Positions 10,371 to 22,258 of a stretch of DNA of 64,000 bases are shown here, piece after piece; positions within the stretch are counted from its first letter, which is position 1, and every line of letters begins with the position of its first letter. Made by a program: the position numbers and the translations under genes. The notes under the pieces were generated by a model that was not told the origin of the DNA, made no database searches, and saw only the letters and a list, made by a program, of their open reading frames with translations. Source of the DNA: Brasenia schreberi (Eukaryota > Streptophyta > Magnoliopsida > Nymphaeales > Cabombaceae); NCBI GenBank assembly GCA_036023115.1, contig JAYKKT010000090.1:32844001-32908000 (forward strand), read 5' to 3'.

Positions 10371-12582
10371 ATACACAAGAGTCCAGATCAGAGTAAGCGG
10401 AACTACATGGTTCAAGAGATCTTAAAGTAATGGGATTCATGCTTGTTTAAGGCCCTTTTCTTTTATTTTTTGTGTGCGAGATTTCTTTGATGATCCATGG
10501 TGCATAATCTGATTTCTCGGCTTTGATCTTCTGCTTTGTTCTTTCTTTAAGATATTTATGTTGTTTCGTGGGATTAGTTTGTGGGCCATAAATATAGTTT
10601 GGATTAATCACAAGAAGTTTGATTAGCAAGATCCCGCTGATTATGTTTTTAAGGTCCGATATATTTTCACTTGTTACGTCTGGTATATAACTTTCGTTGC
10701 TGATGTTTGCGTTGTCCCATTCAAATATATGACCTTTATGGTAGATTTATGTGAGATTAAATATCTTAATTGATCTGTTGTTATGTTTGACGAATCTCCT
10801 TTTTGGGTTTTTCTGCTTCTTGTTTAGGGGAAATAATCCTTGATCGGTTACTAGATTAGCCGAAAGAGAAGATTTTTGGTCTTCCTTGTTTTTTTGTCTT
10901 ACTCAGAGATGCTTTTGGAACTCTTCCATGTGTTATTGCCGTATTTGATCTGCTTTGTTTCTCTTTTACCATCTCTTTCCTTGATTTCGTCCTTCGATTC
11001 CTCTTGAATCGTATTATTAGTTCCGGTTACTAGTGTCCGAAATTTAACTCTAATAATTTGGATATTGTATATTCCTGATAGATCTTTTGTTTGAGTTTTC
11101 GTCTTTAGATCATTGGATTTTTATCTTTTTATTGATTTGAAGTTGGTGTTGGTATCTGAAACAAATTCTACTAGATCTGAACAAGTCTCATTCAACATGG
11201 ATTACTATTGGTTCCTCTACTGCTGATCGTATTGATCTCTAGTTCTAGTACTAATGTTCCTGGGTTGTCTTAAATTTGTGATTCTGTGTCTCAGTTCGGT
11301 GATGATGAATTTGGCCGCATGCTAGTCGACATCCTGAAGGTTAATGGCGTTGATGACAGTGGTGCCTGCTTTGATGATCATGCGCGAACTGCACTGGCTT
11401 TTGTCACCTTGAAGAAGAATGGAGAAAGAGAATTCATGTTCTACAGAAACCCCAGTGCTGATATGCTGTTGAAGGAATCTGAGCTCAATCTGGATTTGAT
11501 CAAGAGTGCTAAGATCTTTCACTATGGCTCGATCAGCTTGATTACAGAGCCTTGCAGATCAGCACACATTGCTGCGATGAAGGCTGCCAGAGAAGCTGGG
11601 TGCCTGCTCTCTTATGATCCAAATGTAAGGTTGCCTCTGTGGCCCTCTGCTGATGCTGCTCGGGAAGGCATTAAGAGCATTTGGAACGAGGCAGATTTCA
11701 TTAAGGTATAAAACTCTAACTGCATAAACATATGTATATCAAATAACCCTTCCCATTTTTCTGTACTTTTATAAAGATTGACAGCTTATTAGATTGTTGA
11801 AAAGCAGTGTGGGCCATCAAATTTGAGAATCATTGTTCTATGAGAGCTGATTTTGATTTTATGGATTATATTGGCTAACCTTATAGTTAATGATTGTTAT
11901 TCTCATAATTCGGTCGGATGCATGTAAGCTACTAAATCTGATGATATGGAGATTTGCAGGTCAGTGATGATGAAGTTTCGTTCTTGACCGGAGGTGATTC
12001 AGACCAGGAAGATGTGGTTCTTTCCCTGTGGCATGATAATTTGAAGTTGATGGTAGTGACAGATGGTGAGAAGGGCTGCAGATACTACACTAAGGTCTCG
12101 ATATATTTTCCTTTTCCCTTTATATATACATGGTCAATGCTTCTTTTCTGTATATATCTACATGGTCAATGCTTCTTTTCTGTATATATCTTTTATGGTA
12201 GTAAAATTGATTTGTTTGAAATTTTCTCCGATGTAGACCTTCAAAGGAAGAGTCGGTGGATTCTCGGTGAACACAATTGATACAACTGGAGCTGGTGATG
12301 CGTTTGTTGGTTCTCTGCTGGTTCAACTCAGCAAGGATTTCAGCCTCTTTGAGGTTCTAACATATATTTTACGAATTTTCTCTCTTTCCGATATTTTTAT
12401 TTATTTAGTTTTGAGGCTGATCATGGTAGCCTTTGTTGGTACAGGATCAAGAGAAGCTGAGAGATGCACTGCTGTTTGCAAATGCATGTGGCGCAATCTG
12501 CACAACGCAGAAGGGAGCCATCCCTGCTCTTCCTGATACGACAGCTGCTCTCAAACTGATTGAGAGCAAGAAGGCCGCCTAA
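10093..12582 (+). CDS. FRK: Fructokinase (pfkB family), five exons, complete
   Basis: This enzyme phosphorylates fructose to fructose-6-phosphate with ATP, feeding sucrose-derived hexose into glycolysis and starch synthesis. Exons are 10093-10275, 11295-11705, 11960-12094, 12237-12353 and 12445-12582. All have GT-AG borders in phase 0 and together give 327 residues, the usual length for cytosolic plant fructokinases. The N-terminal [12 protein letters not shown] carries the substrate-binding strand. [16 protein letters not shown] is pfkB signature 1, and [14 protein letters not shown] near residue 250 is signature 2 with the catalytic aspartate. There is no transit peptide before MTISSSP, which suggests a cytosolic form. 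An in-frame ATG exists at 10051, but the residues it adds (basic and Gly-rich) are unlike the family, so 10093 is preferred. Intron 1 opens with an 80-bp (TC)n tract. Confidence 0.96.
10288..10367. repeat. (TC)40 microsatellite in fructokinase intron 1
   Basis: A perfect TC run of 80 bases begins 12 bases after the intron 1 donor site. It is pyrimidine-only on the sense strand. Confidence 0.98.
12129..12192. repeat. 32-bp tandem duplication in fructokinase intron 3
   Basis: A unit starting CATGGTCAATGCTTC occurs twice with a period of 32 bases (starts at 12129 and 12161). It lies wholly inside intron 3, so it does not touch the coding sequence. Confidence 0.85.
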
Positions 12583-14141
12583 GCAGAAGAGTAGATAGCC
12601 AGAGTTACTTTTCCGTATCTTACTGTTTTGGATCGCGAATAAGATCTCAATCTAGTTCTCTTTTTACTTTTGCTTTTATTGTTGCTTGCTTTTTGCCTCC
12701 TTTTTTCATTCTCCTTTTGTGGAGAATTATAACAAGATTGGAACTTCTTGGTGATCATCATATTAAATCTTTAAGCTTTTCTTATTCCTCGAATTTGATG
12801 ACTGACTGAATGGATGGATTGCGGTCTGTTTTTGTAAAGGCAAGTAGAATTAGTCCAGACCCTCGCGAGCTAAATTCCTGACAGAAAATTACATACATCT
12901 TAGACAAAATTATCGAGTACCAGAAGATTTTTCTCACTTTAGCTAGTTTAGCAAACAAAATTGGATCTGTATATAGCTCGTATAATTTCAAGGAACAGAA
13001 AGCAAAGATGAAAGACAGTACAGTCTATGGATAGTTTAGCAAGGTGATCTATTTTGTTCACTGTTTTTACCTTCAAATAGGAAAAAAAAACAATGAAAGA
13101 ATGCTATTTCCCCCGTGACATCCAACTGCGGCGGATGCTGCTTCTGCTGTCTCCGTGTGAATTCTGAGACAGAGGGTTGGGGCACATAAGAACAAGCCAT
13201 TGAGTTTCACAGAAATCTGACCATCTGCTGTGATTTCTGCAAGCTTGTAACTTTGATGCAGCGAGTCATTGGTTAAGGGTAACTTGTGACTGAAACATGG
13301 TTTTGCAAATCTGTTGTTGCGACAACGACCATCGACCCGTCTCAACTACAGACCTGGCCGGTTCCGGGTAAACGTGTACACCGAACTGTTCCCTTTGGTT
13401 CCGATTTGGCCGGTTTCCGGTAAACGGGTACAGACAGTTTCACAGTTCCATCAAAACCTAGAATCAGAACCCATCTATTTCCTTTGGTTCTGATTTCTGT
13501 TGTGGTTTCATCTGGTTTCTGCTTTGAGGTTTGATTTACGATAGTTTCTGGTTCAGTTCGGTTTTAGGTCTAGCCCAGCCCTATGCGCCCATGAATCCAA
13601 CCCTAGGCCATAGGCTTCAAGATGACTTGAAATTTTTGGTGGAATGGATGCCCTCCATATTGTATGAATTAGCCAAATGGTTGTCCTTCAATAATCACCA
13701 ACTACGAGATTATATCAAAATATTGCTTAATCCAATCTATTTATATACTACATAATCCCAACTTCTCCATTATAAACCACAAGAAACTCCACTCTACTCG
13801 GTTGTATGCCTTAATCAAGTATAATTTAATTACCATGTCATAACTCCTTAATGTACATTTTTTCTCCAATAGTTATATATTTGTGTGATGTTGTCGGCTA
13901 TCAATCTTCCTTTGATGAGCCTATTCATGGATCATTATAGTGTGTAAACATGTGATTCGCATATGAGTTTATATATGGCATTATGTCTTGCAATATTAGG
14001 CACATTAGTCATGAGGCAAATTATAGTATGGTTAACGCTATATCAATATCATCGAGAAAAGCATAAGCCCCACAAAATGCTGTCTATTGACTTTTCCAAA
14101 TCGAAATTTGTGGATCTTTATTCATAGACTTTCATCTGCCA
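12583..14141. other. Intergenic, downstream of fructokinase
   Basis: No gene was recognised. The first part is the probable 3' UTR of fructokinase. The rest is AT-rich sequence leading into the Copia remnant, with a second CCGGTT-rich patch at 13350-13570. Confidence 0.5.
13350..13570. repeat. CCGGTT/GGTTC-rich low-complexity patch
   Basis: Repeated GGCCGGTT, GGTTCCG, GGTTCTGATTT and similar words occur in the same orientation as the 9262-9420 patch. The two probably derive from one dispersed family. Confidence 0.55.
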
Positions 14142-14490
14142 AACAGCAAGCATATAATGGTAAAATACCACTATGTTCATGATATGGTTATGAGAAAGAA
14201 AATATCTATCTCATACATGCCAACGGAAGATATGTTAGCAGACCCCTTAACAAAAGGCATAATAGAAGATATCTTCTCAAAACATGTTACTAACATGGGT
14301 TTGAGATATGTTTGATTGTTGTATAGGTAAATAAGTATACAACGGATAAATTGTTGTGTATGGAAATAACCACACAATAGGTTCTGATTGCAATAGTTAT
14401 AAGGAATCGACATAATTAGAGAAAACCCTGAAAAGTGGAAGGAATACCAATATGTCGATACACTTGGCTCGAATGGCCATGTGGGAGATG
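14142..14490 (+). mobile_element. Ty1/Copia retrotransposon remnant (RNase H end, start of 3' LTR)
   Basis: The frame from 14142 to the TGA at 14313-14315 reads NSKHIMVKYHYVHDMV, then SYMPTEDMLADPLTKG and KHVTNMGLRY. This is the C-terminal RNase H tail of Copia polyproteins. A purine-rich tract ATGTGGGAGA lies at 14480-14488, directly before TGTTACAAG, a plausible polypurine tract and 3' LTR start at about 14489. Upstream RNase H and RT are too decayed to read, and no 5' LTR was identified. Confidence 0.8.
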
Positions 14491-14976
14491 TTACAAGATA
14501 AGAAGGTGGTCATTCTCGGCTGTGGTGATCATCTATGTCCAACATGATAATTTGAATCCATACTAATGTACTAAAGCTGTGTTAGAAGGGTGTGCTTGAT
14601 TCGTGGTGCTAGACCCCTCTATTAGAACTGCAGCCCTAGATCCTATGTGAATAATCATGGCCTTGAGTAACCATGGTTTGTGCTTGATTTGTGAATGTTG
14701 AAGCTTGGGTTTCTGTGTAAGGACCAAGATTGGGATCAGTTTGCCGTGATCATGGTTCTCTTTTTTCTCTCTATGAAGTGTTATCAGCTGGCTTCAACAC
14801 CTTGCGCCCCAAGTATTGGAGAAAGTTTAGGGGTGAAGTTATCCTTCCTTCAACTAAAAGAATTATTAGAAATTAAACGAGGTTACTTATCATGAAGTAG
14901 TAAGATCAGATTGTCATACTCGTCCCTTTTTAAGGAAGGAAAAACAAAATTTTCCATAATATGACTACATTCAAAT

Positions 14977-16598
14977 CCTAGGTGCCCGAGGAATGGAGAG
15001 GAAGTACACTTACACCCATATATAAGAACAAGAGAGACATTAAGAATTGTGCGAATTATTGGGGTATCAAGTTAATGAGTCATACTATGAAATTGTGGGA
15101 AAGAATTATCGAATGTAGGTTAAAACAATTATCGAGTACAATAAAGAACCAATATGAATTCATGCTAGACAGATCTACTATTGAAGCGATTCACCTTTTG
15201 AGATGTCTTATGGAACATTTTAGAGTAAAAAAGAAAGACCTTCACATGATATTTATTGATTTAGAAAAAGCTTATGATAGGGTATCGAGGGAGGTTTTTT
15301 GGAAAACCTTGCCCTATTGACATACATAAACCTTATAAGAAACATGTACGATGATGCAAAAACATGTGTGAGGACTCATGAAGGAATGACACACTTGTTT
15401 GAAGTTAATATTGGGTTACATCAAGGATCAACTTTAAGTTTATATTTATTTGTAATGGTGATTGATGAGTTAACAAAACATATTCAAGATGAAGTACCTT
15501 GGTGCATGTTATTTCTAGATGACATTGTGTTAGTGAAGGAGTTTAAGGAAAAAGTTAATAGAAAATTGGAACTATAAAGAGAAATATTAGAATGTAAAGA
15601 TTTTCGACTTAGTAGAACAAAGACATAATATATAGAAGGTAAGTTTGACTACTTGGTTACTTCAAAGGACACAAAAATTGAAATTGACACACATTGAATA
15701 TCTCAAAAGGAAAGTTTTAAATACCTAAGGTCAATTTTTCAAAGTGATGGAAGAATTGATGGAGATGTTACACATAGAATTAATGTTGGTTGGTTAAAAT
15801 GGAGAGGAGCATCAAATATTCTTTATGATAAGAAGATACCTGTAGACACGTGGAATTTTTTTTTGGCCTTTGGTTCGCCATGTGATGAACACGAATCAGT
15901 TGGTTCAGCCTCTTGGTTAAGAGCAGCAATCTTGGCCTCAAAGTCCCTTCTTAACTCCTCGATTTCCTCTTTTTTATCTCGAGTTTTCAAAAATTTCCTA
16001 GAATGAGAACTTGATGCGCATGAGGCATGACTAGACACTTCTTGGGAGCCTGGACTTGACATGGCTCCGATGCTTTTAAAACCCAACTATGAAAATGCAA
16101 TACACAAAGAAAAAAAGGTCTGTTTATTTGAATCGACTTTTCTTAAGACCCACGTTATTTTGGGGTGTTTATAATACCATTAAAGTTAAAAGCTAAATAT
16201 TATAGAGCAACAATTAGACCTGTCATGTTTTATGGTTCTGAGTGAGTGTTGGGCAGTTAATGATCAATATGTACAAAAGATGTCTGTGACAGAAATGAAG
16301 ATGTTGAGATGGATGAGTGATCATACAAGAAAAGACCGTATACATAATGAGGTTATTAGAAACAAATTAGGAGTGACACTAATAGATGATAAAATGAGAG
16401 AATATCATTTAAGATGGTTTGGACATATAGAAAGAAGATCAAAAGAAGAACCTCTAAGAATGTATGAAAAACTAAATTTTGAAAGTATTAAAAGAGTTAA
16501 TAGACGACCACAAAAGTGTTGGAAAGAAACAATAAAGAATGATCTGTAACCTATCCCGTCTAGCATGGGAAAAGGCTTAGATGTTGTTTTGTTGTTTG
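14977..16598 (+). mobile_element. RTE-clade LINE, 5'-truncated (copy C), with TSD
   Basis: This is the 3' half of an RTE LINE: part of the reverse transcriptase ([27 protein letters not shown]) and the C-terminal region ([26 protein letters not shown]), ending in the family tail AAAAGGCTTAGATGTTG. Several frames are needed to read it. The YADD/FADD-type catalytic box reads F-L-D-D, so the enzyme is dead. TATGACTACATTCAAAT (14960-14976) and TATGACTACGTTCAAAT (16599-16615) are a 17-bp target-site duplication with one mismatch. The first four bases after the duplication do not match the LINE and may be untemplated. A 333-bp element is nested at 15841-16173. Confidence 0.92.
15841..16173. mobile_element. 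LTR-like insertion nested in the LINE, 5-bp TSD
   Basis: It interrupts the LINE exactly between two ATACC copies (15836-15840 and 16174-16178), where copy B has only one. The ends are TGTAGACAC and GTGTTTATA, near-inverted complements resembling the TGTAGACACC...GGTGTCTACA ends of many plant LTRs, so a solo LTR or a miniature LTR element is likely. On the minus strand an ATG at 16062 opens an approximately 75-codon frame with a charged, probably coiled-coil stretch (KKEEIEELRRDFEAKIAAL). A gag origin for that frame is only a guess. The orientation of the element is undetermined. Confidence 0.7.
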
Positions 16599-17089
16599 TA
16601 TGACTACGTTCAAATGGATCATGTATTCAGGTCAATACCAGTACTGTTAGTTCTGGTACTTGGTACTGTCAGATTTTCTGAATGTAGGGATTGAGGAAGG
16701 CTTGAAGGGAGAGAGATTTTGCAATCTTTCTCCACTCGATGTTACGTACTTCTGCATAATCTGTTACAGGCATTTAATGTATGACATTAATAGCCAAAAT
16801 ATTCTTAAAATGGAAAATTGCAGCAGAACTCATTAATCTAGGCTAGTTAGTTTTGCAGAGTTTACATTTTGGTTAGAACTTTGTCCTTTTGTCATTTGAA
16901 GCCTGTGAATACCGATTGTGAGTAGACACTCGTCTTCAAGTCAATTGAAGGGCAACTTATGAAAAAACCAATCAATGCAAAAGTTGTATTTTTTGGTCAA
17001 TATGTTGTGAAAAGCAACAACCAGAATTATACTGTTGCTGTTCTTCACTTTAGTTGTTATTGACATTCAGAATTGGTAATTAATTGTAG

Positions 17090-17240
17090 CTTCCCTGAAG
17101 AGACTCAACCAGGCCTTGCTGAGTGCAAAGATGCGGCAAAGAGACTCATTCATTCGGGGTTGGTTTTTACAAGTACCGAAGACACTGTTAAAGAGGCTGC
17201 CAGCAGCCTGCGAGAGAGGGGCTTTTTTGGCACTGCTTGA
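17090..17240 (+). CDS. CCR/DFR-like extended SDR reductase, last exon only
   Basis: Acceptor AG at 17088-17089 is followed by an open frame to TGA at 17238-17240, giving 49 residues. The sequence (FPEETQPGLAECKDAAKRL, SGLVFTSTEDTVKEAASSL, RERGFFG) matches the C-terminal pattern of plant cinnamoyl-CoA-reductase-like and dihydroflavonol-reductase-like NADPH enzymes, where a lysine/arginine-rich helix and 'L G x x F T p x E D t' precede 'S L k x K G f'. The catalytic Ser-Tyr-Lys triad lies in earlier exons that I could not find. A Copia remnant and RTE copy C occupy the upstream 3 kb, so the gene may have been broken or its introns expanded. Family call is moderate; the substrate is unknown. Confidence 0.55.
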
Positions 17241-19424
17241 CAACAAGTGGCTTTTTCCTTCTCCCAGTTGAGAATAATTTATTTGTCGTAGCTTGCAATT
17301 TGGTCTGTTTTTGAACTTTTTAAGACAACGCTATGGACCAGTTTCTTGTTCTTTATTGAATTTTAAAAGGTAGAATGCTTCATTTAGTCAGTCAGTCCAC
17401 TAAGCTAGCAACAAAGCCATGATTATGTCGTCTTCATTATTTTTTTTGTATAGAGATCGTTGTGAAATCCTTTTCTTCCGTCTGAATTTAGCTGGTTCTG
17501 GGATAATAATTTGTGAAAAGGTGTGTGTTATATTTGTTGTATATGATGCTTAATATGTAGATGTAATTTATAGTCGATGGCACGATGCTTCTTGACAAAA
17601 TTGTAAAATAACATTCTGTCAGCCACGCTGTTCCCCGGAACTAAATCGGTTTCGTCTGCAAAAGTATCGATTTTGTTCTTTTGTGATATGGCTTCTGTCA
17701 AGAAACTTAAACTGCATTTTTAGAAAAAGAATTGGAGAGAAAGGGCACCAAAATGGGCTTTACTGCAGGCTTATGCCCATCATGGGAAGAAAAGAAGGGT
17801 GGTGGGTCACCGTTGCCTTTTACCACGCTATTCCCTGTTCGTGAACAGAAGAGAAGAGGCAAAAGAAATGCACGTTGTCATCCGTTGGTGGTGCCTGGTC
17901 ACACTGCCGCTGTTCACAGAATTTCCAACAGAAATGTGCATCCTCGGTGAAAGAGTTTCTGTCTACATTCAATTGAATGGGAAGGGTCTGCTGTAGGGCG
18001 GCTGTCATCATCTGTGATATGCACAGTAATTAAGGTGGCCAGTCTACATGTAGATCCATCGGGCCATTGACTTGGTTAAGCCAAGTTGGTGGGTCGGTCC
18101 AATCAAAGGACCGGTCTAGCCACCCAACTTTCAAAATGTTCATGTCGAGTCATATGAGTATGTAGTCGATTGAACTACGAAGAGGATCTGACACAGGATG
18201 GCGTTCATTATATGTCAGATGGCATATGGCTTTCATTTATAGGTTTAGTTTTACTCTTTCTAGGTAGGACCCCAACCATTTCAGTAGCTTGGATGCTACA
18301 TCCCCATGCCTGGCTCAGTATGTTAGGTCACATGCCATACGCCGTGCCTCCCTTGTACTTACCGGTTTGGATATGATGTACGACGCCCATCATCATGTCT
18401 CATGTGACATATGACCTTCCTCATCAAATCAAACGGTTAGCATATGATGTAGCACGGTCTCATGCATCAAATGCAGATGATAGCATCCATTTGTCTTTAT
18501 TTTTTTTCAAATTTTGTTCAAAGACTAAGGCATGTCGGGGTTTAAGAAGAAGAGATAGACGGGGTCATCTAAATACAGCTTGCACTTTCCTTCCTTTTGA
18601 TTCAATGTACCCATTTCTGCAATCTCTCGAATTGTTTAAAAGTGAAAGAAAGAAAAGCAGAAGATGCCGTCATTTTTACGTGGCAATGGGCTGGAAAAGA
18701 ACCAGATTCCGCAGAGAGACGAACCCACCACGTTCCTGCTTTTCTCTCCTAACACCAGGAACGCACACTCGGGAACCCTCCTTTTTATAGTTGAGTTTCA
18801 TTCATTGATTGGTCCCATGATCTTTATCTACAAAAGAAAACTATACTTGTCTCATGCCGCCCTCCACCTTGAGACCAAATCTCTCTCCCTCTCTCTCTCT
18901 CTTGAAGAGATGTTCGTCCCTAACCGACTTTATTTAACAAATATATCATCTAACCTCTTGACTTTCCAGTGGAGTGTCAGGGCAAAGCTCATATAATGAC
19001 CCTAAAAATTCTTATAAAACCCACAAACATTTATTTCAAGATCTTAAGTTCATGAAGATTCTAAGCATTAAATTTGCAAATAGATCTTGATCGAGTGCAA
19101 CACTTGGTTGCATGAAAAAATTGTATGATTTTGTATATTTTAGGTAGTATGTGTGATATAGCCCTGACGCTATTGACTAAAAACTATGAACATGGCAATG
19201 AAGTGGGAGGTCTGGCTATGCACGTTACGTTTGGTGTTTGGCCCCCGGCTGCACATAAACTGCCGGAGAAAAACAGAATGATTGACTTTGCACGTGATTC
19301 GCTGCCACACAACACACACTCGATCCCTCACTCAAAAGAGCTCCTTCTTTCCTTTCCTCACTCTTCATGTGGGGAAGCAGCAGCACAACACTCAGCACCC
19401 ACAGTGCCAACCACTTAGCCAGCC
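17241..19424. other. Intergenic, no gene recognised
   Basis: Only short frames without family signature are seen. An imperfect hairpin lies at about 18083-18135 (arms around AAGTTGG and CCCAACTT, loop AATCAAA). The last few hundred bases are the presumed promoter and 5' UTR of the START gene. Confidence 0.5.
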
Positions 19425-21426
19425 ATGTCCAAAACTCAGCCCTGCAGAAGCTGGTGTGTTACTTTCTACCCTCTTCCATTTTTCCTTTCCCTGCTTTCCG
19501 GATTGAACGACTCCGATCTTACTTGCTGTTTCGATTGCTTTAATTTCTTGTATTGCTTAGGAAAATCGGAGAACCGTTACCGTTTGGTTTCTCACCGCCG
19601 AAATACCGTAATTTTTACTATTGAACACCTCCTCTTCCACTGCCATCTTTTTTCTTAAGGCGGTTTGCTATGCTAACGCCGTGATATGTGTTGATAAACT
19701 TGCTGATTTTTCTAAAACCCATTTTGTTTCTTCTGCTACCAGTATCTAGAAGAGCACTGAGGTGTTTGTATCGCGTAAGATTCCTAACTGATCTTGTCAA
19801 TAAGGAACATATACATATATGAGATTAGATGGTTAGATTCTTTTCGTATACATTTTTTTCTCCCCATTTTTTGGTCGTCCTTGGTGGTGTGTCATAGTTT
19901 CAGTTTCCTTTCTAGATTAAATTCGTTTTGCTAATTTCAGCTTCTTATATATTCAGTTGTCTGTATGTTTTTCATAACCATTGGAAATGGGTGTTTGCAT
20001 ATAGGTCTATAAGTGAAGAGTCACTGAGGAGGTACGTTCATTACGCGAGCGAGTGTTGCATACAGGAGCTGCTATCGGCGTCCGACCCCTTGAAGGTGGA
20101 CGGGTGGAAGAAGGTGACTGCTCTCAATTATAGTGGTGCAGAGATCTTCAAGAGAGACTCGGGGTCTCTTCCCATCTTTCGCAGTCGTTGGTTGCTCAAG
20201 TCCATCTCTGCGCAGCAATTCATCACCGTAGCCAATGCCATCGATGCAGCAAAAGTAAGTCCAGTACCGTCCAGTTTCTTCAGTTCCTGGATTTTATAAT
20301 GATTATAATGAGTTAAGGAAGAGAAAGAGACGGATCAATGACGACAAAGAGGAGTTCCACTTGGATTTGATTCTCCATATTCCTGCAGCAATGGGATTCT
20401 GATTTAGTAGAAGCCAAGTATTAAAAGATCTAACTGAAAATCTCAGTATTATCGGGTTAAGGTTCGGCCATGCATCACAACCACTGTTCAAGAACCGAGA
20501 ATTCATCGTTTACGAACGGCGAGAGACCATGGCAGATGGTACCCTGGTCAGTATTATCCCTTCCTCTACGTTCTTTTATATATTTCGTTCCATTGTTCAC
20601 TGCCCTTACTTTTGGTAAGCTGAGTAAGACAGACCCCATCCTAGTGTCAGTCTGTCATATACACACTAAGGGGATCGAGCTTTTGACCTCCGGTTGATAG
20701 ACAAACGAGTGAGGTTGGATCGAGTGATGTCGGAGATCATAGTCTACAACAAAGTTGCATGTCATTTATGTCAACTTGAGACATACATAATTAGACACTG
20801 ACATGCATTTGGTTGTCAAATTATTGATCTCCCATATGATTACTTTCTCAATCAGAAAAATTCGACTCTTGATGAAAGATATGCATTTCTTTGGCTTCGA
20901 GCCTCTAACATCACTTTGACAGCTGATGGTCATAGTTTCTGTTGAACAGGTCGTCGCGGTGGCATCTCTCCCAAAAGAAATCGCAGCGGGGTTGCAGCCA
21001 AAGAGAAGCAAAGCAATCAGGGGGCTGCTCCTTCAGTCGGGTTGGGTGGTCGAGAAGACAGAGGACGATGCCTGCATTGTCACCTACGTTGTTCAGGTAT
21101 AAAAATTCTGCACCATGTTTATTTAGCTTATACAAATTGGTCATGATTTCAATAGCTAAGCGGTACATCTCCTGAAGTATAGAGCAATCAAGGCACTATA
21201 TTTCTGTGTCACATCCACAATGTCTACGAAGCCAAGTCCAGTACTTCCTTTTAATTGATCTCAATATGACTCAAAATTCTTCTCTGCTGCATTCTTTTGG
21301 CAGATGGATCCAGCCGGATGGTTACCCAAATTTCTGGTGAATCGACTCAACACGAAGCTCGTCATGATCATCGACGACCTCAGGAAACTTGTTGAAGATT
21401 GTCCTGTTGATGGAGATTCCCGGTGA
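19425..21426 (+). CDS. START-domain lipid-transfer protein, five exons, one frameshift
   Basis: A small protein consisting almost wholly of a START domain, which binds a lipid in a helix-grip cavity. Exons are 19425-19453, 20005-20254, 20389-20546, 20950-21096 and 21304-21426, with about 235 residues if the frame is bridged. Exon 1 is only 29 bases (MSKTQPCRSW) and is supported because its phase fits exon 2. Recognisable START segments are IFKRDSGSLPIFRSRW, QWDSDLVEAKY, SIIRLRFGHASQPLF, NREFIVYERRE and TYVVQMDPAGWLPKFLVNRL. Exon 3 is 158 bases where 159 are needed: after codon TAT at about 20419 one base is missing, so the frame meets TAA at once. This is either a real lesion, making it a pseudogene, or a one-base assembly error in a T run. 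All other exons are clean. The ligand is unknown. Confidence 0.85.
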
Positions 21427-22163
21427 TTTTCAATTGTACATGTGCTGACCCATCGATGCTGTTGCATACATAACATAACATATATCAGATCAGATCATAT
21501 CGTATATAATGGATCATAAGTTATATTCAGTCCCTAACACACATCTGACTTACTGCGCATGTAATTTGTAGTTTATGGGAGTGGAACTTAAGTGTATAGA
21601 TGTGTTCTCGGGATTGAATGTAACTAAATGGATCCGTTATATAAACTAATGATGGAGATACTTCTACTGGTTTTCGCAAAGTGCAGCTCAGTTCAGCATA
21701 AGCAATGAACATGGTGGCGGAGTTGTTCTGGAGTAGTTCACTCACCTTGAGTACTTTTAAACTTCTTTTGTTCCTTTTGATTGACAAGGGGGGTTAGGCA
21801 GAGCCCTACCAGTTTATAAGATTTTTCAATACGCTCAAAGATGAGGAATCTACTCCCATTGTTTGTCCTTTCAACAGAACTGTGATTCCAAGGATTTCCA
21901 CATCCGGTAACTTCTGAGACATAATTTTTCTTGCAGGCACTCATTTAAATTGAAATGCTTAAAACTCTGACATCAAGTTGCCCCAGCGTACGTAAACAAT
22001 GACATTATTGAGTGAAAGGAGAGTTTGATACAATTATACCAGCAAAAATACAAAAGAAAATAAATGTTCTTTGTGGCTCAATCCGGAGGAGTATCAATCA
22101 GTCAACACTAGCCGCGAGTTTTATTTCTACTGGACGAAGAAGGATGTCGCGGAAGGTCTTATG

Positions 22164-22166
<3 letters not shown>

Positions 22167-22255
<89 letters not shown>
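22167..22255. repeat. (GA)n microsatellite, 89 bp
   Basis: Uninterrupted GA repeat about 740 bases past the START stop codon. Open frames of alternating R-E or S-L through it are artefacts. Confidence 0.98.

Positions 22256-22258
<3 letters not shown>

Noticed and set aside
9825..10415. 196-codon minus-strand frame over the fructokinase 5' region
   Set aside because: It is mostly R-E repeats translated from the (TC)n tract, and lies antisense to a well supported gene.
17732..18790. Several short overlapping frames
   Set aside because: No family signature, frames overlap each other on both strands; no splice-supported model.
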